Source: Antedon mediterranea
Lineage: Eukaryota; Echinodermata; Crinoidea; Comatulida; Antedonidae
NCBI RefSeq assembly: GCF_964355755.1
Contig: NC_092670.1
Span: 22,879,201-22,943,200, forward strand
Reading direction: 5' to 3'
Length of the DNA: 64,000 bases
Below, in pieces: positions 1 to 12,718 of this stretch; the first letter of the stretch is position 1; every line of letters begins with the position of its first letter. The translations under genes and the position numbers were made by a program. Under the pieces are notes generated by a model that was not told the origin of the DNA, did no database searches, and saw only the letters and a program-made list of their open reading frames with translations.

Positions 1-208
1 TTCAATGCCCGACAACTCCCAGTTCACTCAGCTGTAAAATGAGTACCTGGTTGAAAATACTAGGGAGAAAAAAGGCGGCGTGGAAAGGAACTGGCCACCC
101 TACCACATAATGCCGAGGCTTAGTACAATGAGCTCCTAACAGCTCATTTCCCTACGTTCAGAGAACACGGGACTCATCTTTACCTTACTATAATAATAAA
201 ACAGTTGT

Positions 209-255
209 CATGATGATATATTATGATATAAAGTTTGATAGTGTAAACAGAGCTT
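209..255. mobile_element. Partial MITE, one terminal repeat
   Basis: The end AAGTTTGATAGTGTAAACAG (231-250), followed by AGCTT, matches the right terminal repeat of the MITE family seen in full at 29565-29730. The other end is not recognisable, so this is a truncated copy. Confidence 0.45.
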
Positions 256-2123
256 GATAAATGATAATTTACAATTTATAAGTTAAGAATTGTATACACT
301 AAAGCCTAATATATATGTATTTCAAGGAAAAACAGTTAATATTGGCAAAATAAATGTTTCTTAGATAGTCAGTGTGATTTCATTTTAAAAAGAGACTTTA
401 AAGAAACTCTTTTATTATGGCAGAAATGAAAATAGGAACTTCTGATATCTATTAATTATTAAATTTGAAGACAGCTCTCCTGGATGCGCCCCTGGTTGTT
501 ATAGCGTAAATAATTGGACATTGATTATTGCCATTGCAAACATTTACAACTGCGAAAATAGAACACTCAATTTTAATTCACTTGCTAACAGTATTTGGAC
601 ATGCAAACATTTATAGCTGCTAAATTAACATCATCCTGCTGCTAAATGATTTAATAAAGTTCATTAAATTGTTTAAGTAGAAGCCAAACTGGCTCTAATC
701 AAAGTTACTGAGGTTTTACCGCAAGACGCCATATAAGCCTGAATTATTCAGATTTTAACGATATCTTGCATGATAGATGTTGTTATAGCCTAAATAATTT
801 AACGTTATTTATTGACTTAATTTAATGTCATTACCAAACTAGTTTCTACTATTCATTCAGCTGTCAATATAACATATTTTTTGTCACAAACAATTTTTCA
901 TTCCAATTTCTATTCTGTTGAGGCTCAGCCAAATGCTATTATAACCTAATTATTTTCTCTTAATTTAAAGTTATTTTATTGACATCCAAAAACCTGTTTC
1001 TAATATTTAGACTTTGGTTATCACCTGTCTATTAGGTTAGGCCTACATATCGTAAGCGCTACTATACATTATCAACTTTTGTTTCCATATGAAATGTTGT
1101 TTTCCCAGTGATTTTGTGTCCGTCATACAAATCTTTTGTGTTCTCTGCAACACCTGCCTATAATAAGAAGCTTTTCATTCGTTAATTTCTGTTTTAATAA
1201 TAAACTACAAATGTAAACAAAGGATTATTTCTTCTTATTGTTAGAGCGCCGGATATTTTTACTCACACACACATACGCCGGTTTATATTCATGTACTGAA
1301 ACCAGGCCAGTTCAAAAATGTAATTTTACCATTGCGTTGATTATGCAAAGAAATCTATAATTTGTGAATTGTTTGAGTGACCTTTGATTATGGTAATACC
1401 TCAGTTAATTAAACTTTATCCATTACAAATCAACATTAAAATGATGATGAATCGTTGTGTACATATATTACATTTTTTTCAAGCCCAATTAATTTTTGTT
1501 AATGAATAGAAGTGTTGTTACTATGTACATTTCTAACAAATCGTTGGAACTATGAGTGATATTGAAGGAAATGACACTATTATATGGCAGTAGAATGTAT
1601 AAAGAACACGTACTGTATCCAGAAGATGTGCTCAAGGCAATACAGTGATGTTACAATTGCTGTATTTGTGTTCAATAAAATATATTTCTCCATAGTAATA
1701 TAACCTATAATAAAGTACCATAGGTAAATTGAATTATGAACTACTTTTTGATGTCTATTAATATTATATGTTTGCGCTCCTCCGTTGAAAAAAATCCTGG
1801 GTCTTCTGCCGTAAATATTTAGTTTATAAAAATATGTGATATCATATGTTTAGACTAAGATAAGATAAAACTTTATTTTCATGACCACAACAAGGATGCT
1901 AAATTACACACACTATACAGAAAACATAAGACTTAACAGTAATATATATCAATACAATATATAAGCACATTAGGCAATGAACATTAATTCGAAACCGCCC
2001 GGTGATATACTGAAATTTAATTAATTAATTTGAAACGATAAAGATGAGGAAATCTGTGAGAATGAGAATAAAGACTAAAATTAGAGAACGTACATGGTTG
2101 CAAGAGGGATAAAAAAATAAACT

Positions 2124-2645
2124 ATCTTTTTTTTAACCATATTTAATGAGGGTGATCCATCCAGCAATTGCTGATCATTAGGAACCCTCGGAGGTTCACA
2201 AGACAAACATATACACAAGATGCTCTTCATAAACAATAAACAAAGTCTTATTACAATTCTTTGGGAGTGGAGTTGTAATTTTGTCTTTAGAAAAAATCCT
2301 GACAGGACTTCAACCCAGGACCCTTGGAGCGGTAGCCAAGCATCATAACCGTTTTAAATCACTTGTTAAGATTCATTTAAGTGAATTGTTACCGGTGATC
2401 TAGGGTGGTTGCAGTTAAAATAATTAAAAATGGTATAAAAGTTATAATTAATAATGAGAACATGCTTTGAAGTTTAGTTTTAGTTTAAGTTTAGTTTAAG
2501 TTGTTTTAAAATTATGTTTAAATATGCCGTAGGGCCACTCGGAAGAGCAGTTTTATTTTATTACTGAGAGGGCTACCCTACTGAAAGAAAACGAAATAAA
2601 AAAAAATAAAATAACCACCAGGCCACAACTCCACTCCATTGAAAT
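2124..2645 (-). mobile_element. tRNA-derived SINE, interrupted by a LINE 3' fragment
   Basis: Read on the - strand, the SINE head has a box A-like TGGCCTGGTGG and a box B-like GGGTTGAAGTCC, as in tRNA-derived Pol III promoters. The 5' part is at about 2611-2645 and the body at 2124-2350. They are separated by a 260-bp + strand LINE 3' fragment flanked by ATAACC on both sides. The body ends in a CTCATTAAATATGGTT-type tail and an A-rich run; a related tail occurs in the SINE at 31733-32065. Confidence 0.6.
2351..2610 (+). mobile_element. LINE 3'-end fragment inside a SINE
   Basis: The fragment opens with coding-like sequence that translates as FKSLVKIHLSELLPVI and a stop, the style of a non-LTR reverse transcriptase C-terminus. 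A 3' UTR follows, then an A-rich tail (GAAATAAAAAAAAATAAA). It is bounded by ATAACC at 2345-2350 and again at 2611-2616, as expected for a target-site duplication. The family is not determined. Confidence 0.5.
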
Positions 2646-2665
2646 GTTGAATTGCGATGGACAGA

Positions 2666-2699
2666 CCAGGGAGTTGTAAAATATTTTACAACTCCCTGG
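2666..2699. repeat. Perfect 34-bp palindrome
   Basis: Arms CCAGGGAGTTGTAAAAT and its exact complement meet without a loop. The outer 11 bases of the arm recur in another hairpin near the right edge (63940-63967), so it may be a solo inverted-repeat element. Confidence 0.8.
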
Positions 2700-3100
2700 A
2701 CAGACTAAGATATTTCACATGAATATGATGATAATAAAATATCATGTGATTGAATAATTTTGAGACACATTGTATAATCAGTGACAAGAGGAAGAGAATG
2801 TCGCTTGTTGAATGCAACAAACAGAAAATTGCTGCCAAGGGCTACAATGTTCTGTAGGAAATGCCTGTGACATCTGCCACCTTGTCCATTCTTTCTGATG
2901 TAGTAGAACGCTGGTAATTTGTCATTGAACACTTTCATGTCTCCTTAAAAATAAATTGTCTAGTGCATTTATAGAATATGGATGTAATTTACTTATAGAA
3001 AATATGAACACGCAATTTATAAAATATATTATGTGCACAATATTCACTTAATGAGCTTGCAGAATCGTACATAATTAGTGTTTTTATTTTATAATTTCAG

Positions 3101-3253
3101 ATGAAATTCTTGAAGGTTTCAATAATCATCCTCCATTGGTACTGCCCTCTAGTGGGTATGTTCTTGAGTTGAGAAAACAAGTAACAAACACAGCATTCTA
3201 CAGTCAACTGCAAGCTTTAAGTAGTGCTTTCCCCTCCATCACCATAGAAACAG
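3101..3253 (+). CDS. RADIL: Radil-like exon, end of DIL region
   Basis: The acceptor is TTTCAG at 3095-3100 and the donor ACAG|GTACTG. The exon starts with two bases of a split codon and ends with one. It encodes DEILEGFNNHPPLVLPSSGY and then a helical-looking stretch ending SITIET. The PPLVLPSSGY segment is the recognisable part of the DIL C-terminal region. Confidence 0.7.
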
Positions 3254-5282
3254 GTACTGGGTATATTCAGTGTTATTATAACCATGGGGAATGTTATTGC
3301 CCACTATGAATAGGAATTGTGCCAGGTGTGAGAACAAACCTAAAGTAGAAGACCTGATCAGACAATTTTCTTTAATCTCATTGGTTGTCATGGGCAGGAC
3401 GTTAAATCAATTTTTACCATATACTGTATTTGAGTTATTGAATTCTATGGAATCTGGAAATTTTTATATTTATTGTAGTTTTTTATATAATTGAATTTTT
3501 ATGATAAGTATTTTTGTACTGATTGTATTGTCGGGGTCCTCCATGATCAGCTTGAAACATGGTTCAAACAAATGCACATATGCAAGAAAAAAATCACTAA
3601 TAAAAAATATTTATCTTTTGACAGGTAATCCAGAACTTGCAGCTCCATCCTCATCAACGACGGAAGAGAAAGAAACAAATGAAAAAATAAGAAACAGACA
3701 ATCATCGTTATTGAAACGCCAAGAGAAAATGGATGCTAATGACTTGACGAATCGCTCGGTTGAAAGCGACCAATCAGATACCAACAATACTGAATTGGTT
3801 GAAAGTACAACCGTTAAACAGTCCCGTCAAAGTGATTCCTATCTTCCAGAAAATAGACCACTTCAAGTTGACAGTGTAGCAAACATTTCCCATTCAAGAA
3901 AAAAGCAAGATTTGCGAAATGGTAACGTACAAACAAATGGCAGTTTAGTAGCTGCACAAATGCGTAGAATGGAAGAGTCCGACAAGAGAACTCAAGTTCA
4001 GAAGATCCGGAATGAAAGCGCAGAAACTAAGAGACGTTTGAGTTATCGTAATGCAATGGGCCAAAAGGACAGTGAAGACGGCTTATCTGTAAACAGAGAT
4101 AATGTAGTGAAGGATGATGGGAAAAGAAGTGGTGAGGATGGACTATCTACAACTACCAAGCAAAGTGTCGATTCTGCGGTACAGGACACCCCCAGAGTTG
4201 ATGTGACACCACCAAATTGGGATAAATCAATTCCATTATTGGAAGGAAAATCTAGCGTGATTCCGCCTCCTCCAGGTTGGACGTCAAGCATGGAGAAAAA
4301 GAACATAAATGACCTGGCCAATAACAATAAGTTGGATGGTCAAGGATCATTCAAAGAATCATCTAAAAAGCCAACAATAGAAAGTTCATTAGGTATGGTA
4401 ACATTTTTATGCTAGGTCAAAGTTCAAAAGTCGGCTTCCGCATCTTTACTGTTATTTTCAAAAGTTATATTTTTGTTGTGTAACTTTTCCCCACTGCTCC
4501 CCATATCTTAACGCCAATTTTTAATGAATGGGAAAACCTTTCAAGACTTCATATTGACAATTCAAACAACTATAATCTTCTATATTTCTGTTGTGCTTTT
4601 ATTTACACAATTTCATGATTTTGTAGTCAATATAAATATTTCTTCTTTCTTTAGAACCTGAAACAAAAGAGAATTGCACTTCAACAGAGAGTGATCTTGA
4701 TGACGTGTTTGTTGTGGATCTTGAAAAAGACTCTGGAGGAATTGGCCTAGGACTAATAGATGGCATGGTAGGGCTTTGTTAGTTTATACAATTTTATTAT
4801 TATATTTTCTCTAAACATTGTATCATATCATGCCATAAATACTGCGCATTATTTGAATGACCAATGTTAGCTTGCAGTTAATTTTTAACTTAATTTTTTT
4901 TCCAGTTTACTGCGTTACGTGCACCTGGAATCTATGTAAGAACGCTGTTAGCAGATGGGCCAGCAGCTGAAGATGGTCGTCTTCGAATGGGAGATAGAAT
5001 ATTAGCTGTGAATGGAACTAGTTTGGTTGGAGCTGACTATCAAAAGTATAGTGCTATATTATAGTATACAAATAATGTTGTTAATGACCGTTATACAGTA
5101 TTTGGAGCCAATTATTATTAATAATACAAGTTTTCAATGGCTAGAATATTACAGTAATATTCTATTGTTGTTTCTTTTACAGTGCAATGCAGTTAATCCG
5201 AAGTTCAGGTGTGAAAATGCGATTCCTGATTGCACGTTCTGACAAAAATGTCGCTATAAAGATTTCAAACTCTAGCTGCTGA
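3101..5282 (+). CDS. RADIL: Radil-like Rap/Ras-associating, DIL and PDZ protein, C-terminal part
   Basis: Five exons (3101-3253, 3625-4392, 4655-4767, 4906-5045, 5183-5282) splice in one frame. They encode the end of a dilute (DIL) region, a polar low-complexity linker of about 260 residues, and a C-terminal PDZ domain. The PDZ has the carboxylate-binding loop IGLGL, then RAPGIYVRTLLADGPAAEDG, GDRILAVNGTSLVGADYQ and a final MQLIRSSG helix. RADIL proteins carry RA, FHA, DIL and PDZ domains and act downstream of Rap in cell adhesion and migration. The related Rasip1 lacks the PDZ, which favours Radil. The start, the RA and FHA parts and most of the DIL are not in view, so the gene is partial. 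The identification comes from motif memory, not a search. Confidence 0.72.
3625..4392 (+). CDS. RADIL: Radil-like exon, disordered linker
   Basis: The acceptor is TTGACAG and the donor TTAG|GTATGG. The 768-bp exon encodes 256 residues rich in S, N, K, E and Q, with no predicted fold. It includes a proline stretch VIPPPPGWT that could bind SH3 or WW domains. Reading continues upstream into the intron in the same frame, but the splice acceptor and phase favour this start. Confidence 0.7.
4655..4767 (+). CDS. RADIL: Radil-like exon, first part of PDZ
   Basis: The acceptor is TTCTTTAG and the donor GGCATG|GTAGGG. The exon encodes the acidic approach DLDDVFVVDLEKDSGG and the PDZ carboxylate-binding loop IGLGLIDGM. 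It ends in phase 0. Confidence 0.75.
4906..5045 (+). CDS. RADIL: Radil-like exon, PDZ core
   Basis: The acceptor is TTTTCCAG and the donor CAAAA|GTATAG. The exon encodes FTALRAPGIYVRTLLADGP and GDRILAVNGTSLVGADYQ, the central strands and the conserved G-D-R-I-L-x-V-N-G of PDZ domains. Confidence 0.8.
5183..5282 (+). CDS. RADIL: Radil-like last coding exon, PDZ end and stop
   Basis: The acceptor is CTTTTACAG. The joining codon AA|T gives NAMQLIRSSGVKMRFLIARS, the last PDZ helix and strand. A short tail ends SNSSC at a TGA (5280-5282). A possible poly(A) signal AATAAA lies at 5592-5597. Confidence 0.75.
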
Positions 5283-6480
5283 ATACCGTGTGATATAATC
5301 CCTCCCCCTAGAACACTAAATTGTGGAGCAGCAACTGAGGATGGGTCTATACCTGGGGAAACCTTGGTTCTGGAAAAAATAATTGTAAGCATTTCTTTTA
5401 AAAACTCATTTGACCTGGCTTGGGAAAACATAAATCCAGACCTAAGGTCAATACTGGGACTATACCCGATGATATGCCTGTTTGTGAAGTCAGACATAAA
5501 GTAGGGGGTAGGATTAGAAATGAAGTGGGATTATGACCGAGGATATACGGTTATTAATGATACCTAAATTCAGCATCTGCAACTCAAACTAAATAAAAAC
5601 CAGGTATTATTTTAATATATAAAACTTATCAATTTTACAAAAAGAGTATTTTTAATTTTATAAATATACTGTATAATATCCAATGCTGAAGTTTAGGCTA
5701 AACATCTAATTTAAGCTAAATTCGGACACAAGATAAATTATATTGTTAATGCAATATAATCCTACCATGGGACTATACTCGATTATACACGGTACTACTA
5801 GTTATGTTTGTAAAACAGATTTTAAATTGTCTTTTATAAATGCATGTAAATATAATATAAATTCTATTAGCCATATTCACAAATCACACTAAAGTAAGAT
5901 ATTTTTATAATAACAATACGAATTTCACTTTAAAGTGGTGTTCACTTTGATAGAAAAAGTTTTAAATATTCAGATTGTTTTTTTACTTAGGATATATACA
6001 TCCACAAGGGTGAATATTATGCCCAGTTGTACTGAGTACACTTTTGGTACATGAAATGAGTACAGTTTACAAAATACAATCATATTCATGACATTACAAA
6101 TTGTAAATGAAAGCTTATAATAAGATAATACAGCAAATTTCTGAGTGCATTATAGTATTAAATGAAGGCTTAGTAAAAACGCTACTGAATAATATACAAT
6201 TAATAATTATATCAATACAATCTACATACAGGCCATCGAATTTAAAGATTGTAATTATTTGTTTAAAATCAGATAAATGTAGTAAGTCACAAGCTTCCCG
6301 AAATAGCAGTTTTAATGGAAATGTTGAAAGCCATATTATTTGTCTTAATATATATTTATTTCTGGAGTTGTAAATAATACGTTTTATTTACTATTTAATG
6401 AAAATACTATTGCTAGTTTTTTTATTTGCAAAAATCTTTATACAAAAGAATTAAAACTAAATGTTTGCCGTTACTGTAAA
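5283..6480. other. 3' UTR and intergenic sequence, nothing coding
   Basis: AT-rich sequence follows the Radil-like stop codon. Short open frames are present but none resembles a protein family or is joined by splice signals. No repeat was recognised. Confidence 0.5.
5592..5597 (+). terminator. Candidate poly(A) signal of the Radil-like gene
   Basis: AATAAA lies about 310 bases after the Radil-like stop codon. There is no transcript evidence, and AT-rich sequence gives such hexamers by chance. Confidence 0.3.
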
Positions 6481-9400
6481 ATAGCTACTCATTTCCCTGA
6501 CAACATTTAATAAAAATTACACATAAACAGTAAATATGTTTTATGACATAACTGGTTACTTTATCATAACTAACATGTGCAGAATCAAATATAATTTGTT
6601 CTGCGCATTTTACCTCAACATATTTTAATAAGTAGACATTTTGGCGATTTTTCAAAAAAGTCCCTGTACAGGGGAAAATGACCAATTTTTATTTTTGAAA
6701 TTTTTTTTAAATGACCAAATTTCGACCCTTAACTGGTTACTATGACTCTATAAGATGTTGATAATGCAATATATGTGCATATATAAAAGTCGATATTTTG
6801 GCCATTTTTAATAAACAATGCGCAGATACGAATAATGGGTTCTGCGCATGTCAATTGTGCTATAGTAACCAGTTTTATCGAAAAATAAAAAGGTCGAAAA
6901 TTTGCCATTTTTTGGAAAAAATATCCCTGTACTATAGTACAAGGAAATTTGCGAAAAATGACCGATTTTCGACCCTTTTATTTTTTGACATAAATGGTTA
7001 CTATTGCATAATAAACATGCTCAGAGGCGAATAATGGGTTCTGCGCATGTCAATTGTGCTATAATAACCAGTTTTATCGAAAAATAAAAAGGTCGAAAAT
7101 TTGCCATTTTTTGGAAAAAATCCCTGTACTATAGTACAAGGAAATTTGCGAAAAATGGCCGATTTTCGACCCTTTTATTTTTTGACATAAATGGTTACTA
7201 TTGCATAATAAACATGCTCAGAGGCGAATAATGGGTTCTGCGCATGTCAATTGTGCTATAATAACCAGTTTTATCGAAAAATAAAAAGGTCGAAAATTTG
7301 CCATTTTTTGAAAAATCCCTGTACTATATATAGTACAGGGAAATTTTTGAAAAATGGCCGATTTGGGACCCTTTTATTTTTTTACATAAATGGTTACTAT
7401 AGCATAATAAACATGCGCAGAGACGAATAATGGGTTCTGCGCATGTCAATTGTGCTATGTTAACCAGTTTTGACATAAATTTTTACTATTGCATAATAAA
7501 TATGCGCAGATACGAATAATGGCTTCTGCGCATGTCAATTGTGCTATGTTAACCAGTTGACATAAATTGTTACTATTGCATAAAAAACATGCGCAAAGAC
7601 GAATAATTGGTTCTGCGCATGTCAATTGTACTATAGTAACCAGTTTTATCTAAAAATAAAAAAGTCGAAAATTAGCCATTTTTTGGAAAAAAATCCCTGT
7701 ACTATTATAGTACAAGGAAATTTGCGAAAAATGGCCGATTTTCGACCCTTTTATTTTTTGACATAAATGGTTGCTATTGCATAATAAACATGCTCAGAGG
7801 CGAATAATGGGTTCTGCGCATATCAATTGTGCTATAATAACCAGTTTTATCGAAAAATAAAAGATCGAAAATTTGCCATTTTGTGAAAAATCCCTGTACT
7901 ATATATAGTACAGGGAAATTTTTGAAAAATGGCCGATTTTGGACCCTTTTATTTTTTTACATAAATGGTTACTATAGCATAAAAAAACATGCGCAGAGTC
8001 GAATAATGGGTTCTGCGCATGTCAATTGTGCTATGTTAAGTAGTTTTGACATAAATGGTTACTATAGTATAATAAACATGCGCAGAGGAGAATAATGGGT
8101 TCTGCGCATGTCAATTGTGCTATAGTAACCAGTTTTGTCGAAAAATAAAAAGGTCGAAAATTTGCCTTTTTTTGGAAAAAAAATCCCTGTACTATAGTAC
8201 AAGAAAATTTGCGAAAAATGGCCGATTTTCGACCCTTTTATTTTTTGACATAAATGGTTACTATTGCATAATAAACATGCTCAGAGGCGAATAATGGGTT
8301 CTGCGCATGTCAATTGTGCTATAGTAACCAGTTTTGACATAAATGATAACTATTGCATAATAAACATGCGCAGAAGCGAATAATTTGTTCTGCGCATGTC
8401 AATTGTGCTATAGTAACCAGTTTTGTCGAAAAATAAAAAGGTCGAAAAATTGCCATTTTTTGGAAAAAAATCCCTGTATTGTAGTACAAGGAAATTTGCG
8501 AAAAATGGCCGATTTTCGACCCTTTTATTTTTTGACATAAATGGTTACTATAGCATAAACAACATGCGCAAAGACGAATAATGGGTTCTGCGCATGTCAA
8601 TTGTGCTATGTTAACCAGTTTTGACATAAATTGTTACTATTGCATAATAAACATGCGCAGATACGAATAATGGGTTCTGCGCATGTCGATTGTGCTATGT
8701 TAAGCAGTTTTGACATAAATTGTTACTATTGCATAATAAACATGCGCAGATACGAATAATGGGTTCTGCGCATGTCAATTGTGCTATAGTAACCAGTTTG
8801 ATCTAAAAATAAAAAAGTCGAAAATTAGCCATTTTTTAAAAAAAATCCCTGTACTATAGTACAGGGAATTTTCGAAAAATGGCCGATTTTCGACCCTTTT
8901 ATTTCTTGACATAAATGGTTACTATAGCATAAAAAACATGCTCAGAGGCGAATAATGGGTTCTGCGCATGTCAATTGTGCTATAGTAACCAGTTTTGACA
9001 TAAATGGTAACTATTGCATAATAAACATGCGCAGAAGCGAATAATTTGTTCTGTGCATGTCAATTGTGCTATAGTAACCAGTTTTGTCGAAAAATAAAAA
9101 GGTCGAAAAATTGCCATTTTTTGGAAAAAAATCCCTGTACTGTAGTACAAGGAAATTTGCGAAAAATGGCCGATTTTCGACCCTTTTATTTTTTGACATA
9201 AATGGTTACTATAGCATAAAAAACATGCGCAAAGACGAATAATGGGTTCTGCGCATGTCAATTGTGCTATGTTAACCAGTTTTGACATAAATTGTTACTA
9301 TTGCATAATAAACATGCGCAGATACGAATAATGGGTTCTGCGCATGTCAATTGTGCTATGTTAAGCAGTTTTGACATAAATTGTTACTATTGCATAATAA

Positions 9401-12130
9401 ACATGCGCAGATACGAATAATGGGTTGGTTCTGCGCATGTCAATTGTGCTATAGTAACCAGTTTGATCTAAAAATAAAAAAGTCGAAAATTAGCCATTTT
9501 TTTGAAAAAATCCCTGTACTATAGTACAGGGAATTTTCGAAAAATGGCCGATTTTCGACCCTTTTATTTCTTGACATAAATGGTTACTATAGCATAAAAA
9601 ACATGCACAGAGGGGAATAATGGGTTCTGCGCATGTTAATTGTGCTATAGTAACCAGTTTTGACATAAATGGTTACTATTGCATAATAAACATGCGCAGA
9701 GGCGAATAATTGGTTCTGCGCATGCCAATTGTGCTATAGTAACCAGTTTTATCGAAAAATAAAGAGGTCGAAAATTTGCCATTTTTTGGAAAAAATTCCT
9801 GTACTATAGTACAAGGAAATTTTCGAAAAATGGCCGATTTTCGACCCTTTTATTTTTTGACCTAAATGGTTACTATAGCATAAAAAAACATGCGCAAAGA
9901 CGAATAATGGGTTCTGCGCATGTCAATTGTGCTATGTTAACCAGTTTTGACATAAATTGTTACTATTGCATAATAAACATGCGCAGATACGAATAATGGG
10001 TTCTGCGCATGTCAATTGTGCTATGTTAAGCAGTTTTGACATAAATTGTTACTATTGCATAATAAACATGCGCAGATACGAATAATGGGTTCTGCGCATG
10101 TCAATTGTGCTATAGTAACCAGTTTTATCGAAAAATAAAAAGGTCGAAAATTTTCCATTTTTTGGAAAAAATCCCTGTACTATAGTACAAGGAAATTTTC
10201 GAAAAATGGCCGATTTTCGACCCTTTTATTTTTTGACATAAATGGTTACTATAGCATAAAAAACATGCGCAGAGTCGAATAATGGGTTCTGCGCATGTCA
10301 ATTGTGCTATGTTAACTAGTTTTGACATAAATGGTTACTATAGTATAATAAACATGCGTAGAGGGGAATTGTGCTATAGTAACCACTTTTGACATAAATG
10401 GTTACTATTGCATAATAAACATGCGCAGGGGCGAATGATGGGTTCTGCGCATGTCAATTGTGCTATAGTAACCAGTTTTATCGAAAAATAAAAAGGTCGA
10501 AAATTAGCCATTTTTTGGAAAAAATCCCTGTACTATAGTACAAGGAAATTTGCGAAAAATGGCCGATTTTCGACCCTTTTATTTTTTGACATAAATGGTT
10601 ACTATAGCATAATAAACATGCGCAGAGACGAATAATGGGTTCTGCGCATGTCAATTGTGCTATGTTAACCAGTTTTGACATAAATTGTTACTATTGCATA
10701 ATAAACATGCGCAGATACGAATGATGGGTTCTGCGCATGTCAATTGTGCTATAGTAACCAGTTTAATCTAAAAATAAAAAAGTCGAAAATTAGCCATTAT
10801 TTTGAAAAAATCCCTGTACTATAGTACAAGGAAAATTTCGAAAAATGGCCGATTTTCGACCCTTTTATTTTTTTACATAAATGGTTACTATAGCATAAAA
10901 AACATGCGCAGAGTCGAATAATGGGTTCTGCGCATGTCAATTGTGCTATGTTAACTAGTTTTGACATAAATGGTTACTATAGTATAATAAACATGCGTAG
11001 AGGGGAATTGTGCTATAGTAACCACTTTTGACATAAATGGTTACTATTGCATAATAAACATGCTCAGGGGCGAATGATGGGTTCTGCGCATGTCAATTGT
11101 GCTATAGTAACCAGTTTTATCGAAAAATAAAAAGGTCGAAAATTAGCCATTTTTTGGAAAAAATCCCTGGGTTCTGCGCATGTCAATTGTGCTATGGTAA
11201 CCAGTTTTGACATAAATAGTTCCTATAGTATAATAAGCATGCGCAGAGGCGAATAATGGGTTCTGCGCATGTCAATTGTATGACTCTATAAGATGTTGAT
11301 AATGCAATATATATGCATATATTGCAATATTATTGCATATAAGTGATATTTAAAAGGTCGACATTTTGGCCATTTCTTTTATTTTTTTGGAAATAACTTG
11401 TTACTGCATATATAGCCTATAACTGGTATATGGTTACTGCAAATAACTGGTATATGCATATATGGCAATTCACTTCTTATTGCATAATAAGTGAATTTTA
11501 AAAGGTCAACATTTTGGCCATTTTTGGAAAAATCCCTGAAATTTTCGAAAAAAGACGAAATTTCGACCTTTTTATTTTTTGAAATAACTGGTTACTATGA
11601 CTCTATAAGATGTTGATAATGCAATATATATGCATATATGGCTATATTATTGCATAAGTGAATTTTAAAAGGTCGAAATTTTGGCCATTTTTGAAAAAAT
11701 CCCTGTACTAAATAGAACAGGGAATTTTTCGAAGAAAGACCAAATTTCGACCTTTTTATTTTTTGGAAATTTTCGAAAAAAGACATTTTGGTCATTTTTG
11801 AAAAAATCCTTGTACAGGGAAATTCTCGAAAAATGATCAAATTTCGCCCCTTATATATTTTTAAATAACTGGTTACTGTATCATAATTGCCATGCGCAGA
11901 ATCAAATATGAGTGTGTTCTTTCCGAGAAATGGCCAAATATCGACCTTATTTTTTTATAATAAAATTTTTCTAAAAAAATCTGTGTACAGAGAAATTTCA
12001 TAATTAGCCAAATTTTGACCTTTTAAATTATTGACATAACTGGTAACATCATAATTTACATGCGCAGAATCTCATAATGTGTTCTGAGCTTGTTACTTCA
12101 AAATCTTTTAATAAGTCGACATTTGGCCGG
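6480..12130. repeat. Complex satellite of two alternating palindromic modules
   Basis: Module 1 (about 75-90 bp) is an inverted repeat with outer arms GGTTACTATAGCA / TGCTATAGTAACC and inner arms ACATGCGCAGA / TCTGCGCATGT. Module 2 (about 100 bp) has arms around AAGGTCGAAAATTTGCC / GGCCGATTTTCGACCCTT with centre CCCTGTACTATAGTACAAGG. Together they make units of about 198 bp (for example starts at 6841, 7040, 7237, 7436). Module 1 alone also repeats at about 88 bp (7436, 7525, 7612). About 14 intact copies of module 2 were counted. 6480-6740 and 11280-12130 are diverged copies. Small open frames here are read-through of the repeat. Confidence 0.85.
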
Positions 12131-12718
12131 TTTTCGATATCACAATACTATATGTACATATATAGCAATATTATAGCATAATTGAATTAGTCAAAAATTC
12201 AAAACAAACCATTTATAAAAATTATTATTAATTTATGGTAAAAAATGTATAATAGTGCTATACACTATTTGTTTCTGACACCAAAAAACAATAAATACAT
12301 TTTTTTTATTACCAAAACTTTTTTTATTGCAAAAATCTCACCAGTTATAATTCTTCTAAGTACTGATTATGATAAAACATTTACATATGAAGTAACTTAC
12401 ATTACTTTTTAAAATAGTTCATAACATGTGGGACACTCATGTGAAAATAAACTAAAACTATAGAGTATAACCGTGACTCAAGTTTGATATAAACCTTATC
12501 AGGTTTTTGTGTGCTACAAGTAATAATGATATTTGACACAGTTTTTATACTTTCAATTTACATCGCATAAATAAGTTAATAAAATAATTTTTTTTAAATC
12601 TATTTTGTAGTAAGTAAAACAAACGAATTACAAAAATATTTAAATATAGTCATGTATAAGAAACTATTAAATGATTGCAAGCTAAACATGAATCTAATGA
12701 AAGAACCGTGAAGGAATT
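12131..12718. other. Spacer between two satellites
   Basis: AT-rich, non-repetitive by eye, with no coding signal. Confidence 0.5.

Larger units (their letters stand above)
1..3100. other. Left flank, non-coding with repeat debris
   Basis: No exon could be supported here. The stretch is AT-rich. It holds a partial MITE end near 209-255, a LINE-like tail on the - strand near 1855-1910 (an AAGATAAGATAAAACTTTATT motif), a dispersed repeat at about 1985-2070 that recurs near 24255 and 48013, a SINE split by a LINE fragment (2124-2645) and a perfect palindrome (2666-2699). Upstream exons of the Radil-like gene would be expected on this side, but none was recognised. Confidence 0.5.

Noticed and set aside
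4043-4327. 94-codon - strand frame over the Radil-like linker exon
   Set aside because: Shadow of a real + strand exon that has splice sites and a continuous frame.
8319-10681. Similar 62-102 codon - strand frames
   Set aside because: They are copies of the same satellite unit. Their similarity to each other reflects the repeat, not a gene family.
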